Shown here piece by piece: positions 34,001-44,904 of a DNA stretch of 64,000 nucleotides. Position 1 is the stretch's first letter. Each line of letters opens with the position of its first letter. The translations under genes and the position numbers were made by a program. This DNA is from Echria macrotheca (taxonomy: Eukaryota > Ascomycota > Sordariomycetes > Sordariales > Schizotheciaceae). Under the pieces are notes generated by a model, which made no database searches, was not told the origin of the DNA, and saw nothing but the letters and a program-made list of their open reading frames with translations. The stretch is taken from contig MU839835.1 in assembly GCA_030411725.1 (NCBI GenBank), positions 1,178,001 to 1,242,000 of the forward strand, read 5' to 3'.

Positions 34001-36203
34001 GATAACGTGACCTGCAGCTGGACGGGGACGGGTTTGCAGAGTGGCGGCGAAAGAGAGTTGCTGACCTTGCTGGCTTGGCGGCGGTCCCAAAGCTTGCGCC
34101 AGCCATGCATCCACACCACACCTTTTTGCCCGTTTCGTGCATCCCGATCTGCAACCGCCAAATCTCTTCCGACCCGTCGCGCAGTCTTCGCCATGTAAAA
34201 ATGAACTCGTTTCTACCACAGGCTCCGCAAGGGAACACCCCTTGCATCCGTACTGGTTCCGGATCGCCTCCGGCGCAAGGCGGAAGCGGCGAAAGATATT
34301 CTCGTCGTCCAAGACGTTCGGCAGGGAATTCCGTACAAGGCCGGGTGCCGCACGCAGCCCACCAACCACAAGCCAGCCGGCGCCGATGAACGCCCCATCG
34401 CGACATGCCGGCTCTGCAGGTCAGCTCCGTGGAGTGCGTGGGTCGTGGGCTCACATTCTTTTCGTGCTCGCTCAACACTTCGCCACCGATATGCCCGGTA
34501 TGTGGGTGACCGCTCGTGGTCACGGAGAAAAGCCCGATGAATTTGCGGACACCATATTAAACACTATATTTCGCAGCGTAGCGAGCCGCTCAGGGAACCG
34601 CCAGATCGCAGAGACCTGAACTGTATCCGTTGACACCATTGACATGGGTATGCGCCCATTTGCGCGTCCATCGATGAGCAACCCGACACGCCATCTACTG
34701 CGCATATGTCAAAAGGATCGTCGGGCGACGATGGAGAGCTCGGAGCTGATGCCCCTAGAGGAAAATGCGCTGACTTGTTAGGCCGCAAAACATCGCTGGA
34801 GGGGACCGCCCGGCCTCCCAGGTTCAGCGGTCTTGAGGCGGGAAGGAGGGGTCGGCAAGGTCGGGTCGGACTGCTACCTGCATCAGGTTTTGTATTTTGA
34901 CGACGTTGAAGACGCGCACCCGGCCACACAGCATGCGCCAGAGGTCCCCTTGGTCAAAACATCAAAACATTGTGCTTCATGTTCGATTGCGACGGGTATT
35001 TTACTGGTCGGCACGGGCGGTCCCTGAAATGGGCCCGGCTCCACCTCTTGAAAATCCAAAGTCTCGGTGCCAACGTCCGCAAATCCCCCGCTCCAGCCAA
35101 GTCAGGACAGACGGACTGGCCCGATGACATCGCCGGACCAGTTCTCGAACCTTGGGCCGCGGCAATGATTGATCTGGACGGGTTTCGGGGCTTGCGCTCA
35201 CAACCGTTCCTTCATTTTGTGTTTAACGCCGGGCTCACGTGAGCTCGCGACGCACTGGCGATTCCCCGCTGCCGCCTTGGCGCGTCGCGCCAGAAATGCG
35301 GAGTTTTGCTTAAAAGGCGCATACCGAACCCACCACGACCTGCGCTTGGCTGAAAAATTCTTCAAACTGTTGAATTCGCCGTTGTATATTGCTGGTCGAG
35401 TTCTGGAGAGTTTAACTCACCTGGTGGCTGCTGTGTAGAGTTCTAGTCTTTCTGCTCCTTTGAGCAGTTGACGCGACGGGTTCAGCCGAAGCATGAATGT
35501 GATGTCATCCGAAACGGAGCGGAAGAATGGGGTCGCCGCAACGACGCGAAGGCGGGTCTGACAGGGTGTGCACAGACCACCAACCGTCCACGCCTGGCAT
35601 CTGTGTTTACACCTGCCATCAATAAACACAGAGGGCAAACAGTGCCAACCAGCCCACCTTCACTCACTAATTATTTGCTGTGGTGCCTGCTCCCCCTCCT
35701 CTCGACAACAACTTCTCCACGGCTGCGGCAGAAGGCGTCCTCACCACATTGACTATCCACCATCGTTCTTGATGTATGGATTGAGAGAACAATAGTGGGA
35801 CACGCTGCTGCACCGTGTCTGATAACTCGTCGCCGATCACGCCGAAACCGCTTCCACGCCTAGCTTCCTCGCTGCACCGGGCCGTTACCTCACCTCGCGC
35901 GAACCACAACCAAAAAAAACTTTCAATCACAGGTTGACAGCCATCATCGCCAGATCCGGGATACCTCAGGACGGCAGCGCTGCGCTGTAAGGACGCGACT
36001 CGAGCGTCACTTTGACTCAACAAGAGAGCTTCCGTACGAGTCAGCTGCGGCCGGAATCGAGGAGAGTGGCCTCGACCTGGACAGAACTGACGCTACAACG
36101 GGTGCATCGCCATTGCCCGTCCCTTCCTCGACCTCAATTGCCTTTGAGCTAGGTTTCGGGTTCCATCTGATTCTTGCAATCTCAGCAGGAGCTCTTTCCC
36201 AAA
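31093..36203. other. 5.1-kb region without a supported gene
   Basis: This stretch lies between the divergent starts of the C-terminal Zn2Cys6 gene and cyclin B. It contains many open frames; the longest is 323 codons at 33552-34523 minus, lacking an ATG start. The translations are Arg/Cys/Pro-rich and overlap on both strands, as expected of GC-rich non-coding DNA. Poly-Gly-type CCA repeats occur at 32230-32250. It plausibly holds long 5' leaders, enhancers or non-coding RNA. Confidence 0.5.
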
Positions 36204-38492
36204 ATGGACGCGAAGGTAAGCTCAAACCAGAACCTCAAATTTCCCAATCCACTTCCCACACGCAACGCGCTTGTGATTTCTCGCACGCAATTCTTCTTCT
36301 CACAAACTGCCACCACCACACGGAAAACGTTTTCAAATAATTTGCTAATCCGACAAACGCGCCCAGCCTCAACGTCCGCTACGAGGCTCACAGGCTGCAG
36401 CCCTTGGAACCAAAAATCTTCCGAGCACCAAGTCGCTGTCTCACCAGAGGCACAAGTCGACGGGTAACCTCAAGGGTACCACAGTCATGCGTGCCCTCGA
36501 CGCCCCTCCCAAGCGGTCTGCCTTTGGCGACGTGAGCAACATTGCACGGCCATTGGGCGACATCACGGGCAAAAATGCGCTGAAGCCCCAAGTCAAGTCG
36601 GTCGTTGCCGCGCTCAACGCACGCGATGCTCGCGTTGAGAACAAGGAGAACAAGGAGAACAGCCAACTGCCAGCCGACGAGAACTCGGGCAAGTTGGGAG
36701 CAGGATCAAAACCGGCTTTCGCGGGATCCAAATACCGCTCGGTCGCACCAGTTTCGACAAACCAGGCGACAAGACCTTCTCTGCGCAGCTATTCTTCGAG
36801 CATCCAGCCCTCGAGTTCCTCTCAGACTCAAGGGCTTGGCAGACCCAGCTTGACGAAGAAGGCGACGACAGTCTATATCGACAAGGATGCGGATGTCGCC
36901 GCGCGTCCTGACGCACTGAGCACGTTGCAGGAGGCTGGCGAGAAGCAGATTAAGAATCCGCGCCACTACAAGAGCCAACCGCAGCTTCGCACCGAGGCGC
37001 CTGTTATTCGCCGGACGCAGAGCAAGTATCTCAACACCTGCGAGAAGATTGTCGATGACTACGAGATTGATCTCCCGGACGATATCACGGAAGCGGCTTA
37101 CGAGGACGCTGTCGAGCAATTCTCCCATGAGGTTGATACCCTCTTGGAAGACAACGAGACGGAAGTCGTGCAGGCGGGCCTGAAGCAAACAGCACATGTC
37201 GGATTCAGTGCTGATATTCAATCCGCACCCGTCTCAGACAATTCAAAGACCACAGATGCAGTTGCTGCCTCTGTGACCACGGTCCCCTCGGAGCCGGAGG
37301 AGTATTGGGATGAGGATGAAGACCAGGATCTCTACGACGAGCAGGGCTATACGACGGCACATTCCTTCCGATCTCACGGTGATAACACCACCGGCGGCGC
37401 CACGACGCTTGTCGCACCAAAGGTGACAGCAAACGTGGAGAGAGAGTTGGAAATCGCCAAGGCCTGGGTGATGCAGAACCAGTCCGAGGAGGACGTTGAA
37501 GAAGAAGCTTGGGACGTTAGTATGGTCGCCGAGTACGGTGATGAGATCTTTGACTACATGCGAAGCCTAGAGGTAAGAATGTCCATCCATGAATTTTTGG
37601 GGATTACTAACTTGGCTCTGTAGAAGAACATGATGCCCAACCCGTATTATATGGATATCCAGACGGAAATCCAGTGGTCGATGCGCTCTGTTCTCATGGA
37701 TTGGCTAGTCCAGGTCCATCACCGCTTCGGTCTCCTCCCCGAGACACTGTTCCTTACGGCGAACTACATCGATCGTTTCCTTTCGGTGAAGATTGTGTCG
37801 CTTAACAAGCTTCAGCTGGTCGGCGCCACGGCCATCTTCGTCGCCGCCAAGTACGAGGAGATTAACTGCCCCTCCGTACAGGAGATCGTCTACATGGTGG
37901 ATTCCGGCTACACAGTGGAAGAGATTCTGAAGGCGGAGCGATTCATGCTGAGCATGTTGCAATTCGAGCTGGGTTGGCCCGGTCCCATGAGCTTCCTCCG
38001 ACGCATTAGCAAGGCGGATGACTACGATTTGGAGACGCGCACGCTTGCCAAATATTTCTTGGAGGTTACCATCATGGACGAACGGTTTGTCGGTACACCC
38101 CCCAGCTTCCTTGCTGCTGGAGCGCACTGCTTGGCGCGCCTGATGTTGAGAAAGGGCGATTGGGTAAGTTCGCATGGCTGCGCAGTGACAAGAGTGATTG
38201 CTGACCTTGACAGACTCTTGCCCATACTCACTATTCTGGCTACACCATGAATCAGCTCAAGCCGCTCGTCACGATGATCTTGGACTGTTGCCAAGATGCC
38301 CGGAAGCACCACGCCGCTGTGTTCGAGAAGTATGCGTCGCCCAAGTACAAGAAGGCGTCAACATATGTGGAGGGAGAGATGCTCAAGGGCTTCAAACTCG
38401 TCCTCCCGTCGTACTTGGTTCGAAGCAGCCAGCTCGTCGAAGATGATTCGATGATGCTTCTGCCTGCCAGCGTCGCGCCGATTCAATGCTGA
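36204..38492 (+). CDS. G2/M-specific B-type cyclin
   Basis: This is the regulatory subunit of the mitotic Cdk1 (NimE/Cdc13/Clb family). Exons are 36204-36215, 36367-37572, 37624-38163 and 38214-38492, giving 678 aa. Exon 1 is only 12 nt (MDAK), then GTAAGC. The 151-bp first intron ends at CCCAG and opens PQRPLRGSQAAALG. The destruction box reads R-SAF-GDVSN (residues 54-62), Phe replacing the usual Leu, and a doubled KEN box (ENKENKEN) follows at about 97-102, both signals for APC/C. The cyclin box starts near residue 420 with WSMRSVLMDWLVQVHHRFGL, and the second fold includes FLEVTIMDERFVG and HYSGYTMNQLKPLV. The N-terminal extension of about 400 residues is longer than in Cdc13 or NimE (about 480 aa in total). 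Confidence 0.93.
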
Positions 38493-40646
38493 GGCCGGCC
38501 CCATCGAGCTCGACACGCCTTCACGCCTGACGCATTTACTTCGCTGTATTAGTTGATACGATACCCCTTGGAAGCTACTACCGCCGTCGTTCACTTCACG
38601 CAGCATTCTACGGAGCCCACCATGGCTCCCAGATCCAGGCGATTAGCTGCTTTCGTTTGGAGTTATGTTATAAACGTCTGCAGGGCGATCTTGGTGTTGC
38701 CTACCGCACAGGTATATACTATTGCGATGTCGGCTTTCGCTTTTCTCCCGACAGCTAGCCTGGCCCCGAGGGCCGGGCTCAGCATCCAATTGGTGGCCGA
38801 CTCCGTTGAGAGATTCGGAGAGACTTGGAGAGTCTTGGCTACCTACAGGCAGTCGAGGGTGACGAAACCCGTCACGCCGCGTTTGATGAAGTGACGATAT
38901 GGCGTTTATTCTTTTTTGGCGACAAGGGATTGTCGGAGGCTTCCTATTTCCCTTGCCGATGGGCGACTACATGTTTATTATGACTGGCGATCAGCGATCC
39001 AGTCGGGCGCGGCGTTTGGTGGATGGGTGTCTGGTCACGGAGTATTGGGAGTTTTAAAGATGGTCTGATGAGAAAAGGCATCCGGTTTCATTCCATGTCC
39101 TGGGGCATGGCGGGTTGCCTGTGACGATAACTTTTAGAGGGCTACATGTGTACCTTTATAATTTTGCTCTAGATGGCGCCTGGGGCGGCGGATCTCTCCA
39201 TTTCGTTCAGAAAATGAGAAATACTAAGCATCCCAGGCGATCCCTTCTAGACATGCTGGAGAAGGTCACCAATAGAAATGACAAACAGCTTAGAGTCTGT
39301 CACCGCTTTTTGGTTGCTGTTCCAGTGATTGTGGGACTGAGTGGTTGCTATGCGACCAAGTGTTACGATGGTCTAGACTTGGTCTCTAATTGTGCAGCTG
39401 ACAATGCTAGGTACATTGAAGTGTTGTCTCCACAGCATTTATGCCGTCGTTGATGCTCTCCTTTTGACAGCGCCTATTCTAGATCAGACGTGACGCTTTC
39501 ACATGGTGTGTATATATCAAAATTGCCCAAACACCCATCTTGTCTTCAATATTTCCAGTTCTATCCTTTTCGTTATTCACCATTGTCTTGGTCATTACTA
39601 TTCTTCGATTCTTCGGTATTCATCCCGAAAAGTGTTCAAACTCATTTCATTGGAACACACTGAGGTGAGAAGAGTTGAGCTAATGCCCATCTTCAATTCC
39701 TTCCGAAAAGTGTGCAAACTCAGTTCATTCGACACACTGAGATGATTAGATGAGAAGAGTTGAGCTAGACCTAGTTAATGCCCATCTAGCACCTCCGAGT
39801 TTGTCTGTCCACGCTGTCCACTCAGTCTCACCTCCATTTTGCATTTTGCTCCCGTTGTCACGGTTTACTCTAGTGTGGCGGCTAAATACAGCGTGACACT
39901 AACTAACTAGAGTAGGTAGTTAGACCCCACCAGTTATACCAGCGGGAACCACCGAACCAGTGAGAGAGCTGCTGTGTAACTAACGAGCGGATGGTACCTC
40001 AGCGCTGGAGACTTTGCAGCGGTGACAAGCGCCCCAGAAAAAAAATCTTGAGGCAAAAAAAAAAAAAGTTCCGGTAGTCGGCGGCAGCGCAGCGAGATAT
40101 TTCGCAATCGCAACACACTGTTCATCTCAACCCCGGATCTAGACTACCCTACCCAGGGCACCTCCACAATCCATCCACTCTTCTAGTCAAACTAGTCACT
40201 CGTTCCCATTGTTTTGACCTCGGTGCGCGCGCATCGGGACAGTCATCACAGGTTTTGGTTCAGAGCGGAACGAAGCTTCATCTGAACCCAGCCTTTCCGA
40301 CGCGCCGAGCTTAGCTTAGCTTTTCCCGCGTGACGGCTTCGTTTTTTTTTTCTCTCCTTCCCGCTACCTACCCAACTCTACTCTACCTACCCTTGTCGCC
40401 GCCGTTGCGCGACATCCTTTTTTTCCCCGAGCGCGCGGCCGATCGGCAATCAATTCGTTTTGAGTCACTCCTCTGGTATTCAACAAATTCACATCCAGCT
40501 TCGCTCCTGGGAGACAATCGCATCGCCGAAAATACCCCGCAGGTGCGCGATTACCACAGCTTTTCTTCCATCGCCAGTCACCTCGGGCTCGACCAATTGG
40601 CCACACGCTGTGATCAATTGGCGGGCATCTTCAACAATCCGCCACC
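38493..40646. other. spacer between cyclin B and AGC carrier genes
   Basis: These 2.15 kb contain an imperfect direct repeat at 39625-39787 and TAGGTAG motifs near 39913. An A-run (about 40039-40070) and a CT-rich leader (40330-40440) precede the carrier gene. Frames at 38553-38894, 39115-39453 and 39503-39745 are not convincing. Confidence 0.5.
39625..39787. repeat. imperfect direct repeat, two ~70-85-bp copies
   Basis: Copy 1 (39625 to about 39692) and copy 2 (39703-39787) share CCGAAAAGTGT(T/G)CAAACTCA, TTCATT, ACACACTGAG, GATGAGAAGAGTTGAGCTA (GAGGTGAG in copy 1) and TAATGCCCATCT. Copy 2 carries two short insertions. Confidence 0.8.
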
Positions 40647-42865
40647 ATGTCCAAGGTCGCAAAGGTCAAGGAGGCAGTCAAGGAGACCCTCGTCGGCTCC
40701 GAGGAGTCAGAGCCTGCGCTGCTCTCCCTCCAGACCAAGGCTCGCTTCAACAGCTATGCGATCAAGGACCCCGAGACCGGCGAGCTCTTCCTGGGTCCCG
40801 ACGAGTTCATCAATGCCGTCGCGCCGCCGAATGAGGACTATGTGAGTCAATTCTGGTAATCGCGGCACTTGCTTCATGGTACACTAACTTGCGCGCGTCG
40901 CCGAAAACAGCACAAGATCAAGCGCGAGCAGTACACCATCCTCTTTCACGTCGCCGACCGAAAAAACAAGGGCAGGGTCACCCTCGGCGACTGGGGGTAC
41001 TTTGAGAACCTCCTGAGCAAGCCCGACGCAGAGTATGAGATCGCCTTCCGCCTTTTCGATGTCGAGCGCCTCGGCACAGTAAAATATGAAGACTTCCGAC
41101 GTCTATACGAGCTCAACAAGGGACCCGAGAGCATACCCTTTGACTGGGACTGTGAGTGGGCCAAGCTGTACATCGGAAGCAAGACCAAGAGGCACAGCAT
41201 GGACTACCAGCAGTTCTCCCAGATGCTGCGCGGCCTGCAGGGCGAGAGGATCAGACAGGCCTTTCAGCTGTTTGACAAGGACGGGGATGGGTACATTGAG
41301 CCAGAGGACTTTGAGCGCATCATCATGGAGACTTCCAAGCATAAGCTCTCAGACCATCTGCTAGAGAACTTGCACACTTTGTGCAACATCTCACAGGGCA
41401 GCAAGGTGTCGTATGCCAACGTGCGGGCCTTCCAGAATATGATCAAGGAGATCGATCTGGTAGAGCTCATCGTGCGACGCGCTTGCGCCAAGAGCGCCGA
41501 TGGGAAGATCACCCGGACCGAGTTCCTCAACCAAGCGGCAAAGACTACCCGCTTCTCCTTGTTCACGCCCATGGAGGCAGACATCCTCTTCCACTTTGCC
41601 AGCTTGGATGAGCCGTCCGGTCGTCTCGGTCTCAGGGATTTCGCCAAGGTGCTAGATCCCTCGTGGAGGAGCCGCGAAGAGGCTGATGACAGCCGCACCC
41701 TGGCAAAGACAAAGACTGGCAGCCAGAAAGTCCTCGGCCAGTTCCTTGAATCTGGCTATGGCTTTGCTCTCGGCAGTGTTGCTGGCGCTTTCGGCGCCTT
41801 TATGGTGTACCCGATCGACCTTGTCAAGACCAGAATGCAGAACCAGAGAGGCGCCTCACCCGGCCAGCGATTGTATAACAACTCGATCGACTGCTTCAGG
41901 AAGGTTGTCCGCAACGAGGGGTTCCGGGGGTTATACTCTGGTGTCCTTCCGCAGCTGGTCGGAGTTGCGCCTGAGAAGGCTATCAAGCTGACGGTGAACG
42001 ACTTGGTGCGCGGTTGGTTTACCGACAAGCAAGGGAAGATCTGGTGGGGGTGGGAGGTGGTGGCCGGTGGTACCGCCGGTGGTTGCCAGGTGGTAGGTGA
42101 TGCGCTGTCCGATTCCTCGAGTCCAGCTAACAACTCTAGGTTTTCACAAACCCATTGGAGATCGTCAAGATTCGGCTCCAGGTCCAAGGCGAGGTGGCTA
42201 AGAGTGTCGAGGGAGCACCGAAGCGCTCAGCCATGTGGATCGTCCGCAATCTCGGTCTCGTAGGCTTGTACAAGGGCGCATCGGCCTGTCTTTTGCGCGA
42301 CGTCCCCTTCTCGGCCATTTATTTCCCGACGTACTCGCATCTCAAGAAGGATCTGTTTGGCGAGTCGTCCACCAAAAAACTCGGCGTGCTGCAGCTCCTG
42401 ACGGCCGGTGCCATCGCCGGCATGCCCGCGGCGTACCTGACGACACCGTGCGACGTGATCAAGACGCGTCTCCAGGTCGAGGCCCGCAAGGGCGACACGG
42501 CGTACACCGGCCTGCGCCACGCCGCCCAGACCATCTGGAAGGAGGAAGGCTTCCGGGCCTTCTTCAAGGGCGGCCCGGCACGCATCATGCGGTCGTCGCC
42601 GCAGTTTGGTTTCACGCTGGCGGCGTACGAGCTGCTGCAGACGGCGCTGCCGTACCCGGGCAAGGCGGTCGAGAAGGTGGCCATGTCCGATGCCTCGGCT
42701 ACGCTGAGGGAGAAGGTGACGGATAGCCCGTTTTACCGGTCGCGGAATGCGCTCAAGATGCTGCTGGATCTGGATGAGCATTTTGGCCGGTCGTCGCTGG
42801 GGCCGAATGAGGCGGGTTGGAAGGCGTTGCCGGGCTGGATGAATACCGGTGCTGTCAAGCGCTAG
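40647..42865 (+). CDS. AGC1: mitochondrial aspartate/glutamate carrier with EF-hands
   Basis: This is an inner-membrane SLC25 carrier exchanging aspartate for glutamate in the malate-aspartate shuttle, with a calcium-sensing N-terminal half (aralar/citrin type). Exons are 40647-40841, 40911-42092 and 42140-42865, giving 700 aa. A canonical EF-hand loop DKDGDGYIEPEDFE sits near residue 187, with degenerate hands around it. The carrier domain starts about residue 347 and has all three signatures: PIDLVKTRMQ, PLEIVKIRLQ and PCDVIKTRLQ. The second intron lies just before VFTNPLEIV. Donor GTAGGT was chosen over the earlier GTGGTA because only it restores GGCQVVFTNPLEI. Length matches fungal AGC (about 700 aa), which is longer than the yeast orthologue's calcium-free layout would give. 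Confidence 0.95.
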
Positions 42866-44904
42866 GTTCTATAGAGTTCTAGGTTCGGCGTTGTTGTTGA
42901 TCGCGGGGCGGTGGCGAATCCGTTGCGATCATGGAGGAACACGGAGGAAGTTCCTCGCACCCGCCTTCGGGGATTGATTTCTGGGGTATTCCGTACATAA
43001 CCCCCGCAACGGGATGATACCGAGAAATGCCCCCCCTTTGTTCATATGAGCTGGGAGCTAGGAGCTGGGAGCTGGGAGTTTATACAGCGGGAGAAGGAAG
43101 GGAGGGGGTGGTTTAGACGGGGAGGCAGCATCGGTTTGCATGGAAAGAGAGAGAGAGAGGAGAGTAAAAAAGAGGTGAGGGGTTCCGAACAAGTGCCCGA
43201 TGCACTCACAGCCCTCATACATAGACGTTTCTCTGTCCTGTTTTCTTTTCTCGGGGAGAGAGGGGAGGAGAGAGGGGGGTTGCATAATGCATATCCGCAT
43301 AATGGCCAGAGAGTTTAAGCCAGGCGTTTTTTCGTTTTTCTTTTTCGTAATGGATGGGGAGGGGGTACGGTACAACATGTGGCGGCGGCGGCGGCGATTT
43401 TCTGTTTTCTTTCTTCCCTTTTTTTTTGTACATTTTTCAGTGCAGGCGGGTTGTGTATAGAAATGAAAATGGGTTTTCATGAGAGAGTGAGAGAGACAGT
43501 CTGTCAGAGAAGGAGAGAGAGTTCAAACTGTGGACTGTGTAAGTCGAAAGGCGGGGTTACGCAGCGGAATCGACTGATACGTATGTGTGGTGAATAGCCG
43601 ATGCATGCCGATCAACGGAGGTACGGAAGTGCCCTGGGTTTTCCCGTCAAACCGTACGGGGTAGTTATCTGCTGATTTTGGGAGGGGGGAGGGGAAGTGG
43701 TTCACTCGTTCGGTGTTCGGTAGTCGGTGGTCGGTAGTCGCACCGATCGATCGATCGATAGGTTTGACTGGCTGCTGCGAGTTCGTCTGTTGGGACGGAT
43801 GGGATGGACCTACATAGATAGACGTTAGTTACTCAACTGCTTAGTTGCTGAGGTAGCTAGGTAGGTCTCTGATCCCAATCCCCGCGAATATACCTTGTGA
43901 AAGGAAGCAAACTGCAGATAACATCTCCCTCTGCCCGAAATACCCAGTACTTTTTGCCTCGGTGTGTGTCACGGAATATCTAGAGTCTAAACGATGGGGG
44001 TAGCTCATTGTAATGTGTAGGTTGCATGAAGACAGACATGCTCTCATCTCCAGACTAACAATCGGACCTGCCTGCCCTGTGTTCTCTGCTGCAAGCATGA
44101 CAAGTGCGTGGCAGCCAGCCGGTAACAGCATCCCGCGGACTAGTGTTTGGATTCGTGCATATGAAGGAAGCATTCACTACCTAGAGAGAGAGGTCAAAAA
44201 CCATATTCATCCCCCGGTACACGTAAATAGCATATACAACCATATTCCTCGTTTCATACGCTCCCGTCCAAGGCTGTATCTGGGAGAATTATGCAGGTGC
44301 CACAAGTCTACCCGTGTCCTGCACTATATTATACCTTATACCAAAACGCGCTTCAGTCACAAATATGTAGACCATAAACTCCTCATATATTTTATCCACA
44401 CGTGGGTATTCTCTGCCTCGCAACTTCGACCCCCTCTAGTAAGGGGGGAGGGGACATTCTTTTCTCTCATCCATCCCATTCCATCGTCGCTTGGGCCCGT
44501 CGCCGAGCCTGGTAATCTAGTAATTACCATTACCGATCCAACATCCCATATTCATCCTCATAATCGTATACCCATCTCCGTGATCATAGCCGACTCGAGA
44601 AACCTCCACACATCGATCGATCGGTCTCGGCATCGTCAAACGCTCTCGGAAGAAGAAAAACAACCAAGTTGAACCATCCCGGACCTCTTCTGACACCGGA
44701 CGGGCAAACATAAAAGCCAAACGGAACCCGTTATTATACCAAAAACGCCACTCGGATGGATGGGTGATTACCTGCTCTCCATCGTATCTTCGGCAAAGCA
44801 AATTCGGCCGTGATGCTCGTGTACTCCGTGATGTGCATCTACTGCCCCATTTAAGAACTCAAACTCCGCTGCCCAAACCAAAGCCAAAAAAAAAATCAAA
44901 AAAA
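42866..44904. other. convergent spacer AGC1 / Zn2Cys6 gene
   Basis: These 2.04 kb contain a GCTGGGA-type minisatellite at 43051-43079, AG-rich tracts (43144-43165 and 43484-43520), a CGAT repeat (43745-43759) and TAGGTAGG near 43859. Only composition-driven frames were seen. Confidence 0.55.
43051..43079. repeat. GCTGGGA/GCTAGGA minisatellite
   Basis: Four tandem 7-nt units (CTGGGAG, CTAGGAG, CTGGGAG, CTGGGAG) lie downstream of the carrier gene. Confidence 0.8.

Noticed and set aside
33552..34523. 323-codon open frame on the minus strand in the 5.1-kb gap
   Set aside because: It starts at a non-ATG codon. The translation is Arg/Cys/Pro-rich without a domain, and comparable frames overlap it on the other strand and in another minus frame. 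This is consistent with chance in GC-rich DNA.
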